NCBI GenBank assembly: GCA_963682055.1
Contig: OY821751.1
Coordinates: forward strand, 6,324,001-6,388,000
DNA: 64,000 bases
Reading direction: 5' to 3'
From: Primula veris
Taxonomy: Eukaryota > Streptophyta > Magnoliopsida > Ericales > Primulaceae
Positions 33,464 to 44,893 of this stretch are shown one piece after another (the first letter of the stretch is position 1; each line of letters begins with the position of its first letter). The notes under the pieces were generated by a model. The model was not told the origin of the DNA, did not search any database, and worked only from the letters and a program-made list of their open reading frames with translations. Position numbers and translations under genes: made by a program.

Positions 33464-34907
33464 TGATACCTTATCGACAATTTAATTAAGGATTGGTTTC
33501 AAAAATTGAAACTAATTAAGGATCAGTCTGTTTTAACGAAAACCAACCAGAGCACGACATGTTGCGGAACATAGCTGTGCGCGGAGCACCAGATCACGTC
33601 CTCGGCTTCTTGGAATTACAGCGCAACCCTTGTAGTTTCAATTATTATTATTTCAGTTTCTTTAGTTGAAATATAAACAGAAAAAGTCATATGATTTGCA
33701 AATTTTATACATTAAATCCCATAATTTAACAAACGGATATAATTTTAACCCCCTATTAAATTTGAAAATCAAAAAAATACAACTATCCAAAAAACACTAT
33801 AAAATGATTAAAAACAGGGGGAAAGTAAAAAAAATATATAGAAAAAATAACTTTAAAACAAAACAAAAAAACTCTAAGAAAACATTTAAACCATTTCTAA
33901 AATAGTCTACAAGAAATATACTAGACAAATGAACTTAAAATAAACAGTCTGAGTCATTTTACTAATAGTCCGGAGCATTTTTAAAATATTCTAAGTCATT
34001 TAAAACAGTTTGACTGATTTTTAAAACAATCCGAGTCATTTTAATATACAATTTCGGTCATTTTAAAAACAGACTAAGTCATTTTATAAACAGTTCGAGA
34101 CATAATTAAAAACAAATTAAGTCATTTTAAAAATAGTATGAGTAATTTAAGTCATTTAAAAAATAGTCTGAGATAATTTAAGTCATTTTAAAAACAGTAT
34201 GAGTCATTTTAAAAAACAGTATGAGTCATTTTAAAAATAATATGAGTTAATTTAAGTTATTTTAAAAACAGTATGAGTCATTTTAAGTCATTTTAAAAAA
34301 CAGTATGAGTCATTTTAAAAACAGTATGAGTCATTTTAAAAACAGTATAAGTCCTTTTAAAAAAGTATGAGTTAATTTAAGTCATTTTAAAAACAGTATG
34401 GGTCGTTTTAAGTCATTTTAAAAAATAGTCTAAGTCAAACAGTATGAGTCATTTTAAAAAGCAGTCTGAGTCATTTTAAAAAAATAGTCTAAGTCTTTTT
34501 AAAAACAGTATAAGTCATTTTAAAAACAGTATTAGTTAATTTAAGTTATTTTAAAAATAGTCTGAGTCGTTTTAAATCATTTTAAAAAACAGTCTGAGTC
34601 GTTTTAAGTCATTTTAACAATTCTATGGACATTTGAATAGTTTTATGGTCATTTGAAAATAATCCATGATGATTTAAAGATTATTTACAGTCAATTCAAT
34701 AGACTGTTTTCAGAATGAGTTTAATGAAAATAGTCTAATATATTGTTTGTATCACTTTGATGTGAAATTATCCTTTAAAAATGACCAAATATTAGTTAGC
34801 TAAATAATTTTGTGTATCGATTTGTTAACTTCGGGACTAGAAGTATGTATGTCTATATTACTAGACCATTTTTATAATTTAATCAAACTAATACAAAATT
34901 ACAATCT
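33464..34907. other. Intergenic region with degenerate 21-bp repeats
   Basis: No gene is seen. From about 33955 to 34610 a unit close to CAGTATGAGTCATTTTAAAA plus A recurs some thirty times with variable length. The short segment 33540-33640 is GC-richer than its neighbours and unexplained. Confidence 0.65.
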
Positions 34908-35434
34908 AGTCTGTCACGCCCCAAAATCCATAAAAACGGATATCGAGGCATGACCTTTTTAAATAAAAAGAAAACGAAACCTGTTGGTATGAAATTTAAA
35001 ATTTAAAAAGAAAACATTTGCAAGCTAATGGAACAATTAAATGAATATAATAAACGGTTTGCCAAACGCGGCTACAATACAGGATTTATAAAAGCTAAAA
35101 ATAATGAACAAATGAATTTGCCCGTAGGCTACAACCTCAAAAACAATTTAAGTAAAAAGAAAGCAAAAGCCCGAACCCATGTGATGCCTTGCTAAAGCTC
35201 TAAACCATACGTTTCAACCTAAGTTGTACCTGAAATACAAAATTGTAACGGTGAGTCCCACACACATAACTAGACGGTACGGCACCACAAACACCGTCAC
35301 TCCATCCCATAAATGCAAGAGCTCACAAATTCTACAACTACGGTAATCGATGTATAAGAAGAAATATAATGACATTCTACAACGGGATAAATTAAATAAA
35401 TTAGATAACATCAACGCACATATATAGCATACAT

Positions 35435-35800
35435 GGACCTCTCACGCCACCTACCCCAGTCCGTAAGGTAGGTCATTCCCTATCCCTTCGGCCGTCTTCT
35501 ATCCCCGGAATTAGGGAGAGATAGAGACCATTGCAACATAAAAGTAGATTTATAGTGCGCACTTGGACCTCTCACGCCACTCGTCCCAGTCCGTAAGACG
35601 AGTCATTCCCTATCCCTTCGGCCGTCTTATGCCCCCAGAATTAGGGAGAGACATAGACCATTACTAACATAAAATAAATATGGTGCACACTGGGACCTCT
35701 CACGCCACCTACCCCAGTCCGTAAGGTAGGTCATTTCCTATCCCCTCGGCCGTCTTCTGTCACCGGAATTAGGGAGAGACAGAGACCATTGCCACTACAG
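35435..35800. repeat. Three tandem repeats with two conserved hairpins each
   Basis: Units start GGACCTCTCACGCCAC at 35435, 35575 and 35693. Each holds stem I around the loop CCAGTCCGTAA: arms 35451-35455/35467-35471, 35581-35585/35597-35601 and 35709-35713/35725-35729. The arms are CTACC/GGTAG, TCGTC/GACGA and CTACC/GGTAG. Four of the five pairs change between copies 1 and 2, with every change compensated. Stem II is TCTATC/GATAGA in copy 1 (35498-35503/35520-35525) and TCTGTC/GACAGA in copy 3 (35756-35761/35778-35783), one compensated pair. Copy 2 keeps a shorter TATG/CATA stem. Confidence 0.85.
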
Positions 35801-36382
35801 CTAAATCACAAGGCCTCGGCCAATAATAATAAATCATCCGATTAACACAATCTCATAAGTATATATATTAAGGCCTCGGCCAATAATATTATACTATTTA
35901 AATAACGCCATCTCATACGTCACTCAACGTAATACAACATAACACATAACCACATGTACTAAATTCACAACTAGCCAAACGCTATAAGAACATAAAATCA
36001 CTTTCAGGCATTTTAACAAACACCTTGCATGCATAAACTACAATTCACCATTATTCAACATAAATTTATCCAATTTTATCAATAATTATATAATCGCAAT
36101 AATCAACGCATAAAACATGCAACCCATCCATAATCTCATTAATCCGAAATTAATATAATTAACTCATCAAATTCTCCCATTCAAATAAGTGAATAAATCA
36201 TACAACAATTAAACCTTTAACAATTTATAAACCTAATTAAGATAAAAAGGCATAAACCCCCAATTTCTAATAAACGCAAAACCAAAACCTAACATACACC
36301 CTCGTCTAGTCGCAATGGATAACCCCCGTTACCTTAGCGTGTAGAGGAGATGATTCCGGTAATAATCCGCTAACGTGGTTTC

Positions 36383-36421
36383 TCTTCTTCTTCTTCTTCT
36401 TCTTCTTCTTCTTCTTCTTCT
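36383..36421. repeat. (CTT)n microsatellite
   Basis: About twelve CTT units inside the solo LTR. Confidence 0.9.
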
Positions 36422-36791
36422 CTTTTCTCTCTTCTTCTCTCTTGTTTTTAGGTTTACTGTTTTTGAAGAAAAGTGGGCTGATTTGGTTTAGAAAAAACTA
36501 CTTTTAGATAGTTTGTGGAAGCGAACTATTTGGTCCCCAAAGTTCTAAAAGCTAACTCTTAATCCAAAAATATTGTTTTACTACTCAAAAATAACAGAAA
36601 CAAATCTATTGGGTCCTTTTTATTAGTAAAATTAGTAACAGGTTTTTAAAATAAAGTTTTTCGGAAGAGTTTCGGTTTTTGGCTAAAAATTAGTCGAGTG
36701 ACCGGTTTTTGGTAAAATTTGAATAAAATGTTTTTGGATAAATTAATTCCTAATAAAAATTACTTATAAAAATACGGGATGTTACATAGTC

Positions 36792-36942
36792 CAATCCTTT
36801 CTTTAAACTAGAGAGAGAGAGAGGAGCGACGACGGAGTTCACACCGCTAGCCACCAACACCTCTGCCCTTCCCTCCACCCCGTCATCCTATCCTCTGACT
36901 TGTTGATATATATATATAGGCTGTATATATATATACAACATA

Positions 36943-36977
<35 letters not shown>

Positions 36978-37111
36978 TAGCGGGCCTGCCCACCCGATAA
37001 GTGTGAATCGAATAAAAAATCTGTAACCCGTTATGGTAGATAATTTGTGAGAAGAGTTAAAACGGAAGTTAATAATTAGATGGCAGTTACTATTTTGTAA
37101 TTTTGTAAATT
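36792..37111. other. Spacer with (AG)n and (AT)n tracts
   Basis: It contains a short AG run, a GC-richer segment at 36824-36898 without a clear frame, and an AT microsatellite at about 36907-36975. No gene is seen. Confidence 0.45.
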
Positions 37112-37116
37112 AATAG

Positions 37117-37243
37117 TGTTGTGAGTCTTATTAGCTCAGTATAGATATGTATATAGTAGATATAGATAGAATATAGAGAGAGACAACAAGACGGTTCTTT
37201 ATTCATTAATAAGTGATAGAGAGATACATCAAGAGACCTCTGA
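37117..37243 (-). repeat. Truncated 3' LTR of the copia element
   Basis: 127 bp align to 41333-41459 with only a few mismatches and then diverge. The segment corresponding to 41460-41558 is missing. Confidence 0.75.
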
Positions 37244-37789
37244 ACGAATTAAAAACCGGTCAACTTCCTCATATCTTGGGAAGGACGACAGACTGACGGT
37301 CGATGGCAGCGTCCTCTGCTTGGCGGGTTCGACCAAAGTAACATGTTACGACAGGAACACGACGTCTAACAGGGACGTCTATCCTTGCAAGCATTTTGCA
37401 GCAGGTATAAATGATCTCGTGACATCTCATAAAGTCATTAAATATGTTTGGCATTTAGTTAGACTTGAGGGAGTCTATGCACTTACTTATCACTAACTGA
37501 AAAATTTGGGGATCAAGCTAAGACTGAGTGGGTTATGCCACGTTACTTCACGTCGTTCCTTATCAACGGTAACGTGCAAATTTCCCTCTAACGATGGGAA
37601 GAACAGTCTTAGCGATGTCACTTTTGCATATCATGCGGTAAAGAGATCGCTTGCCAAGTTTACTCTATCAAATGATAGGCAAGGGATTCATAATCGACTT
37701 ATGTCCCATTCAGAGGTCCATATTTTGAACGCTATAGCGGCTCAATCAAAATATTAATTAAGCACTCTAAACACGCGTTAATATGAGAC

Positions 37790-38050
37790 TTATGGTGTTT
37801 GAGTGTCTATGAGCCTCATAACGGACCAATACAACAAAAAATCATAACCCCACACGGAAATATAAATCTTGGTGTGCAAGACCAAGAAGTGCGTGCAATC
37901 ATTTGCAGTCGCATCATCAAACTTTCCGTGAGTCCATTTGGGTCTGAACATAATCGACATGATGTTCAATTTCAATTTCCAAACTCAAGTAATTCAAATC
38001 GAAATTTCTATTCTTACTCTTCGGAATTATCAAGTCGACTAGACTTTTCA
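37790..38050 (-). pseudogene. Degenerate copia integrase patch
   Basis: The minus-strand reading contains RPKWTHGKF...HTKIYISVWGYDFLLY, which resembles the plant copia integrase stretch around TQNGLAE...TKLPISVWGHAILH. The catalytic Glu region is not preserved and stops are frequent. Low similarity by eye only. Confidence 0.35.
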
Positions 38051-40430
38051 GGATAATCCGGATCATGAGACATCAACTTATGATAGGGCTAAAAGTTTGG
38101 GAAATGCTGCATTTATGTGGACAACAATAATCATGTGACCTTATTATCAATGCATCAACCATAACCATTTATATTTATGGTCCATCTTATGGTTAGTAAG
38201 TCCACAATAACTCATTGAATTCTTTACAAGAATTCTACGAGTTCATTTCGTGATTTTTACACATACTAGTCTTTCAACGGAGCATTAGTGGCATGAATTT
38301 CGGATTAATCATGAAATATATCATCAAAGCGAATCCAAATGTGATGCGATGCGATTATAAATCAAACATCGTCTTTTGACCCAGGAATATCTCATCCAGT
38401 CAATGCCACAATATCAAAATGCTCTTATCAATCGATGACATGCGAATGATAGTACGTACAATCATGTCTTAGCATATAAATCATTTATCATTCGACAACA
38501 GGCGAAATGATAAGTTAACTTTAAATGCTATAAAAAATTGCTGTAGCAGCCACTTGAAAGACATTTCAACTCCTCTAAAGTACGCTTTTGGTCATATTGA
38601 ATGGATGTCATGTAAAGAAATTTTAATTCTTTCATGAACTATTAACAGATAATACTGGTTTTCTCGAATATTTTATAACTCAACAAGGTACGGCAGGACC
38701 TATATGAGCATATGGCCTCATATATGACAAATCAATTTGATTTTACCAAAGATTTCGATTTTGGAATGGCATGCCCATAATCATTGTCAATAAGTACTCT
38801 TTTAGACAAGTAGTTAGTGAAATTATGTGGTACACTGTTACCCACTATTTTCAAAAAATCAAATACCCCACAAGTATTGCCTAAAATTTTATAATTTAAA
38901 GTTTGGTCACATTTGTCAAAGGAATTTGCTCAAAACACTTTAAATTATTTTGAGAAATTTCGTAAACAGTCAAACCATAATACAAAAGTATGGTCCAAAT
39001 GGAAAAATCATAATCCAAATGGAAAACATAATCCAGATGAGCGACAAATCGTCTCAATGATTTATCAAAATCAATAAAGAAAGGTACCAAACTCATTTGA
39101 GCCACTAAATCAGGGGTCTCAAGAGTTTTCTTTCAGTTAGCTTTAACCACATTAGCATCGGTTTTTCCACCATTTAAATAGTTTTGAACTATTTAAGGAG
39201 TAGCCGGGAATGACATCGGTCATTTATAGCAGAGAATGGCTCCTTGAGCATTGTCTCTTGCTTTAGGATGACTGGCCCAATTGTTCCTTTCAAAACTGCA
39301 TATGTGCCGCATATCTTCGGTTCAGACAATTGTCTAAACCTCACTTGGTTAAGCGATTCGTCGGCATCGCGATAGTTAGAGACAAATAACACTTGTCTTG
39401 GTTCTCGATTCGTGGAAAAGAAATGTCCATGAAGAGCATTAATATCAGGCAAACAATTCGCCATTGACCCAATAGGATTAAAACTTGCTCATCGGGGCTT
39501 TTTCTCATCGACAAATAGATGGGCGATGAAGGAACATGGTGAATATAAATTCATGATACTGCTTACGAAATACAATTTCCAAGCTAGTATGTTGGTGAAA
39601 AATCGCTCCAATATGTCAATTTCAGACATTTGTTTACTATAGACGTCATCCCGTCTCAAATGTGGCGGCGGAATAAAATCAACGTCTTAGCATTCATTTC
39701 GAGGGTAACAATAAACTCATATTTTACTCATCAAAGATGGCATCCAAAAAAAATTTGGGCTTCACATTTTCACATATCAGGGTGACTAACATGTGGTGAC
39801 AGAATAAAATCAACGTTTAAACAGTCATTTCGCAAGTATGCTTTGCGATTTTTCTCATCATAGATGACATCCAACATGTGTTGGGAGTTATGGATTATTT
39901 ATCATATAAAACGACTGCTTTATATGTTTATGGTTTACACAAGCACAAACTCTTTTTTTTTCCGAAACAACAGGTTCGAAAACATTAGTTTTGCTTCTCA
40001 TGTGAATCGGTTCTCATTGATCGAACGACGAGTCGATACTGAAACACCAATTCGGCGAAACATACATCACTATATAATAACACTCGGGAAAATTATTATT
40101 TAGTCAGCCCCTTTCGGTAGCTCTACTTGAACACGACCAGGAAAGACGGTGAGGGTGGAGGGCACGAATGCCACTTAAAACCCGACCTCATTAGGATATC
40201 GACTTCCACCTATATCTTTCATAGACATCGTATCCAAATAGGTGAGCCTATTTAGGGAAGATTCATAATTTTTCCAACTTAAATGTGAAAATATGTGATT
40301 TCGTAAATTAACATATTGTAAACATGGCAGTGATAAATATCTAGATTGTACCTGTTTCATGATTAACTAACATAGTAGTACATATTTCCTTATAAGGAAA
40401 TCAAATTAATGCTACCAATCTAGATTATTA

Positions 40431-40652
40431 TTTACCAATTTTACACTAGAAAGATCTAAATTAATATTATACAAAACTATTGCTTTTATGTGTAAGTTTA
40501 ATACATAGTAACTAAATCATGCATGTTAGTAATATATTTTATTTACCAATTTTACACTAGCAAGATCTAAATTAATATTATACAAATCTATTGATTTTAT
40601 GTATAAGTTTAATACATGATAACTAAATCATGCATGTTAATAATATATTACT
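40431..40652. repeat. 111-bp tandem duplication
   Basis: Two adjacent copies start TTTACCAATTTTACACTAG at 40431 and 40542 and differ at only a few positions. Non-coding, inside the decayed copia element. Confidence 0.9.
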
Positions 40653-41332
40653 GGCCAATTTACAATATTCATGCAATTTACATTCATATGGTAATTTCCT
40701 AGTTTACGTGAGGACCAAATATATACAGATTTAAACTTATATGCAGCACTGTAAACAGGGGTAAACTACATGGATCACTACTGTAATTTATCTAACTTAT
40801 ATTCAGTTTGACATTAATTACACATGAAGTACACAAGTTTCAGAAGTTTCATATAGTCTTATATATTTCAATTTTTAACGAATTTAGTCAATCAAGGTTT
40901 AACACTTTACCCTTCAGTTTGTTAACGAAAGAAAAAACTCAAGACATATTTTGTTATAGGTGTAATTTCAATTTAAATATCAGGAAAGATACACCGTATA
41001 CTGTAGTTACCAAGCATAATACCAACTTATGACCGATCAATTATTAGACGTTTTGACTACTAGATATACATGCAGTATATGCAATTCTACCAAACTGGCA
41101 CACTGAATTTATTCTAGAGTAGCATTCAATTTTTCTAAGTTCATAAGTTATAATACTGTAGTAATTTGTGTACCGTACTCATGGTATGTTGGGAAGTCCG
41201 GTGGAAAAAAAAAACTTCAAAGTTTGACCGTATATTTATAACCGAATCATCGAAATTAAACCCTGCTATTCGAACAAATATCAGAATCTCCTATCTTTTA
41301 CTGCAATCTCCGCAAGTATCATGTTGATAACG

Positions 41333-41558
41333 TGTTGTGAGTCTTATTAGCTCACTATATATATGTATATAGTAGATATAGATAGAATATAGAGAGAGAC
41401 AACAAAGCGGTTTTTTATTCATTAATAAGTGATAGAGAGATACATCAAGAGAACTCTGACCTTCTTTATATAATAGAGGATAGGGTTACATATGCTAGGA
41501 AAGCCCAACATAGGCCCAATAGAGTAAGAACCAAGATGGCCAATAATATCATACAACA
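41333..41558 (-). repeat. 5' LTR of the minus-strand copia element
   Basis: 226 bp, ends TGTTGTGAG and CATACAACA on the plus strand, hence TGTTGTATG...CTCACAACA in element orientation. It is followed at 41559 by the duplication aatag. Confidence 0.75.
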
Positions 41559-41690
41559 AATAGTACTTTTTTTTTATAAATAATTGTTTCAAGCCTTCAT
41601 AAGGGCTATTCACATAAAGTAATAGTGTGTATATATATATATACATATATATATATACACATAGATACATATATATATATATATATATGC

Positions 41691-42034
41691 GGAAGGATAT
41701 ATGGACACCATGAAAAACACCAAAATGGACACTTTTTCGTAAAAACGCTCCAAATCAAGATTTGGTTAATGCAAATCTCCATGGTTTCACGACGGGAACA
41801 CAAATATGCATCTTGTTTTTTTTTTCTAAGATGTATAATGACATGTTTTGAATTTTTAAATTTTACCATAATTTCGAAAACATTTCATTATACATCTCGG
41901 AAAAAAAAAACAAGACGCATATTTGTGTTCCCGTCGTGAAACCATGGAGATTTGCATTAACCAAATCTTGATTTGGAGCGTTTTTACGAAAAAGTGTCCA
42001 AGTTGATGTCTAAGTTGATGTTCATATAACATTT

Positions 42035-42040
<6 letters not shown>
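41691..42040. mobile_element. Foldback MITE with near-perfect 120-bp arms
   Basis: The arms at 41726-41845 and 41881-42000 are inverted copies with about four mismatches in 120, around a 35-nt AT-rich loop. Weaker inverted similarity extends outwards to about 41691 and 42040. Both sides abut (AT)n tracts (to about 41690 and from about 42042), so insertion into TA-rich DNA is likely. The overlapping open frames on both strands mirror each other because of the palindrome and are not genes. Confidence 0.85.
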
Positions 42041-42089
<49 letters not shown>

Positions 42090-42266
42090 GTGTGCATATA
42101 CCGAGAGATAGATAGGGAGAGAGACGACTGGTAAGATAGTGTACCGGTGGCGGCAACGGTTAGCAGCAGAAAAGATAAATTATTGAGATTTTTTCTATAT
42201 TGGCCTACTGGCCCACAGAAATTCTTATTTTAGCCTACTTTATTAGTAAATTGTAAAATTGGCCTA

Positions 42267-42299
42267 CTCTATCTCGCTTTTCGGATCAGCGAGATAGAG
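42267..42299. repeat. Hairpin inside the MULE terminal repeat
   Basis: CTCTATCTCGC (42267-42277) pairs perfectly with GCGAGATAGAG (42289-42299) across an 11-nt loop. The right TIR carries the same structure with a 2-base deletion and one change, so it is a subterminal feature of the element. It may be a transposase or host-factor site (inference). Confidence 0.8.
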
Positions 42300-43571
42300 T
42301 TTAATATAATACTCTATTTTTCCTTATCTCCTACCATCTTTCACCAAACCAAACAAACTCACATACCACAACTCACAAACCTCCTACCATTCTCCCCCAA
42401 ACAAACTCACAGACCACATACTCGCAAACCACAAAGTCACAAACCCAGAAACCCACACCCACAAATCCACAAACCGAACAAACTTTAATCGGAGCGATGT
42501 ATAATAGTTTTCCTGGATTTCTCATCGGGATTGTCTTTAAATCAATTTAATCTCTTTATTTGTCCAATTATCCAAGGTAATTTTCTCATCTCTTAAATTT
42601 CGTAAGTATTGTTTATACTGGTTTTTTTTTTGGTAATTTTATTATAATAATTGATCAAAATTAAAATTCAGGGCATATAGACTAATTGTTGTGGCTTATT
42701 CTTGTTGCATTTTTTAATTAAGTTTTTTTTTCCACATATTGTTTATAATGGTTGTGGTAATTGACTTCAAAAGAGAAAAACCCACCTCTATTTCAACGAC
42801 TTATATACGCAATTAAGTTAATTTGCGAAAAACAAATATAGGGTTTGTCCAATCAGGTTAGATTTCTACCTATTGGGTATTTTTAATTTTTGTTTATGGT
42901 TTTGTGTTTGGATGATTTATTGAGATAAAGATCTGTTTTTTATTCTCTTTTTGAATCTCTGTATTTATATGTTTGGGTTCCTAAAGTGATTTTGTTTACT
43001 TCATATGTATCTTTTTTTTTATGGACAAATTTGGGGGGGGGGGGGGGGGTTAGTTAATTTTTTTGCTACTAAATGAAAAGTCACTGATGAAGGTTCTGAT
43101 AAGTTCAATAAGACAGTGATTTTTATTTTTTTATTTACTTTTGGCCAAGATGGTTTTTTTGTTTTGTTGGTATCTATGCTTAATTATGAAGCTGTTTGCT
43201 TATTAATTACTAATTAGCAGTACTGTTTTTTAATTATGGGTAATTGTTTCCTAGTGCTGAATTGATTTGTTTTAACCAGCAGATAATTTGGTTCAGCTAG
43301 TGTGTGCTGATTTGATTGATTTAGAAGTGATATATTTGAAGCTGTGTGAAAAATCTTTCCTGGTAAATTTTAGAAGTGATATATTTGAAGCTGTGTGAAA
43401 AATCTTTCCTGGTATATTTAAAGCTCTCTTAACACCACGATACTGCAATGTTTGGAGTAGGAAAAATAGATATAAAAGACTTAAAATATAAAGGTGCGAG
43501 TTCATTAAGTTACGACTATCATTACAGTCAACTTATTTAATTTTATTGTTATATAGTATACTTAGGTTGTG

Positions 43572-44159
43572 ATGAACCCGGGTCCAATTGATCCATCTGT
43601 GTTGTGGCAACAAGATTTACATAGATCGTAAAATATTTGGGAGAAAGCGGTAGAACATACTTTGCAAACCCGAAACAATGATAAAGTTTATGAAGTGGAT
43701 GCTCGTGTTGAGCGGTATTTATATTCAACTGGTTTTTACGGTATGTACCACTTAGGGTTTACTAGAATAGATAGGCCGTTAGTAACCGCCTTAGTGGAAC
43801 GGTGGCGTCCTGAGACACATACTTTTCACTTGCCCCCAGGCAAAATCACAGTAATATTACAAGATGTGGAAATATTATTAGGAGTGCCAATTGATGGAAA
43901 GCCGATAATTTCGGATGATTGCATATTTAAAAAAGATCAATGGAGAGGCATTTGTCGTCAATTGATTGGGGTGGATCCTAGGGACAATGTGGTTGGTACG
44001 AAACTTAAAATGAGTTGGCTACGTGATTGGATTGCAATTAATCCATTGCAACCGAATGCTACCGAAGAGCAGATTCGATGTTGTACTCGAGCCACAATTT
44101 TCTTATTACTTGGGGGTCAATATTTATCAGATAAAAGTGGCAACTCAAATAATGCTTGA
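43572..44159 (+). pseudogene. Plant mobile domain (PMD, MAIN-like) gene, truncated
   Basis: The frame opens MNPGPIDPSVLWQ at 43572. It meets a TAA at codon 20 and then continues in frame through YGMYHLGF, then HLPPGKITVILQDVEILLGVPIDG, which is read here as two adjoining family blocks, and RATIFLLLGGQYLSD. Conserved PMD features are the HxxPGE/K-like motif and the following ILLG block. The C-terminal half of the domain is missing after 44159. Upstream, an untranslated exon ending AAG/GTAATT near 42577 and an acceptor TACTTAG near 43565 suggest a leader intron. PMD genes are known in both host genomes and transposons. Here it lies inside a MULE, opposite to the transposase. Confidence 0.78.
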
Positions 44160-44893
44160 GTTGACAATATGCTTATTGAAAGCACGCCTGTCAATATTTA
44201 TGAACATGGTGGCTCGTCGGGATTGTGTCATAGTCGAGATGAGAGGGAACACGTGAAAGGTTGGAGGTAGTGGGTGTAATTTTAAATTTTAGTAGTGTTT
44301 ATGTACTAATATGTTAAATTGTCGTTTGATATTGTAGTACTTTAAATACGATGATGATTAAGTTATTTTGTAAAATGGTATGTCTCAAAAATGGAAAAGA
44401 GCAGTTGGTCGTCTTGTGAGTAGATGTTAATGTTTAATTTTATTTATTATTTTATTTTATGTTGAATGGTTTGTTCGAATGGTTATTTTGTTCATATTAC
44501 GTGTTAGTATTGTTGTGTTCATCATATTAAATGTTATTATTGCGGTGTTGGTGTTGTTTGTTGGTATTATATGTAAATTATTGGGTTGATCATTTTTTTA
44601 ATTTTATTTGTGGCGATGATCCATTTTTAAGCAAAACTATAGCGAATTTTTCGCTCGACATTTACTCACCAAAATTATAACATTTTATTGGTTGTTATTT
44701 GCGCAATTGTTTTAATTATAACAAAACGTATAGAAAATACATAAAGAAATTTCAATTACAAAATACACACATACCGATACATTGAAATTCCATATACATA
44801 ATAAAATACATTGATAGGAAATACACACAGAAACAAACTGAATAGAAAATACATAAATAAATTTCAATTACAAAATATGTTAGGAAAAGTTAT
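44160..44893. other. Spacer between the PMD and transposase genes in the MULE
   Basis: AT-rich. A short alternate frame to 44256 (KARLSIFMNMVARR) may be residual PMD-related sequence. No other gene is visible. It probably contains the convergent 3' ends of both genes. Confidence 0.4.

Larger units (their letters stand above)
34913..36786 (-). repeat. Solo LTR, chromovirus (Tekay/Del)-like
   Basis: It is bounded by TGTCACGCCCC and CGGGATGTTACA and flanked by a perfect 5-bp duplication tagtc (34908-34912 and 36787-36791). Read on the minus strand it starts TGTAACATCCCGTATTTTTA, typical of chromovirus LTRs. No internal coding region is attached, so it is a recombination-derived solo LTR of 1874 bp. 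It contains three structured tandem repeats, a duplicated 'aaggcctcggccaataat' (near 35809 and 35870) and a (CTT)n tract at 36383-36421. Confidence 0.78.
37117..41558 (-). mobile_element. Ty1/copia-type retrotransposon, decayed
   Basis: It has direct terminal repeats starting TGTTGTGAGTCTTATTAGCT at both ends and a perfect 5-bp duplication aatag (37112-37116 and 41559-41563). In minus-strand orientation the 5' LTR is 41558-41333 (226 bp). The 3' LTR survives only as 37243-37117. It lacks the outer 99 bp of U3, so a deletion joins internal sequence to mid-LTR. The interior is riddled with stops, and only a patch near 37790-38050 resembles integrase. A 111-bp tandem duplication lies at 40431-40652. 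It belongs to the same family as the LTR at 62773-62982. Confidence 0.72.

Noticed and set aside
41606..41939. Overlapping frames on both strands
   Set aside because: They mirror each other because of the 120-bp palindrome and run through (AT)n tracts.
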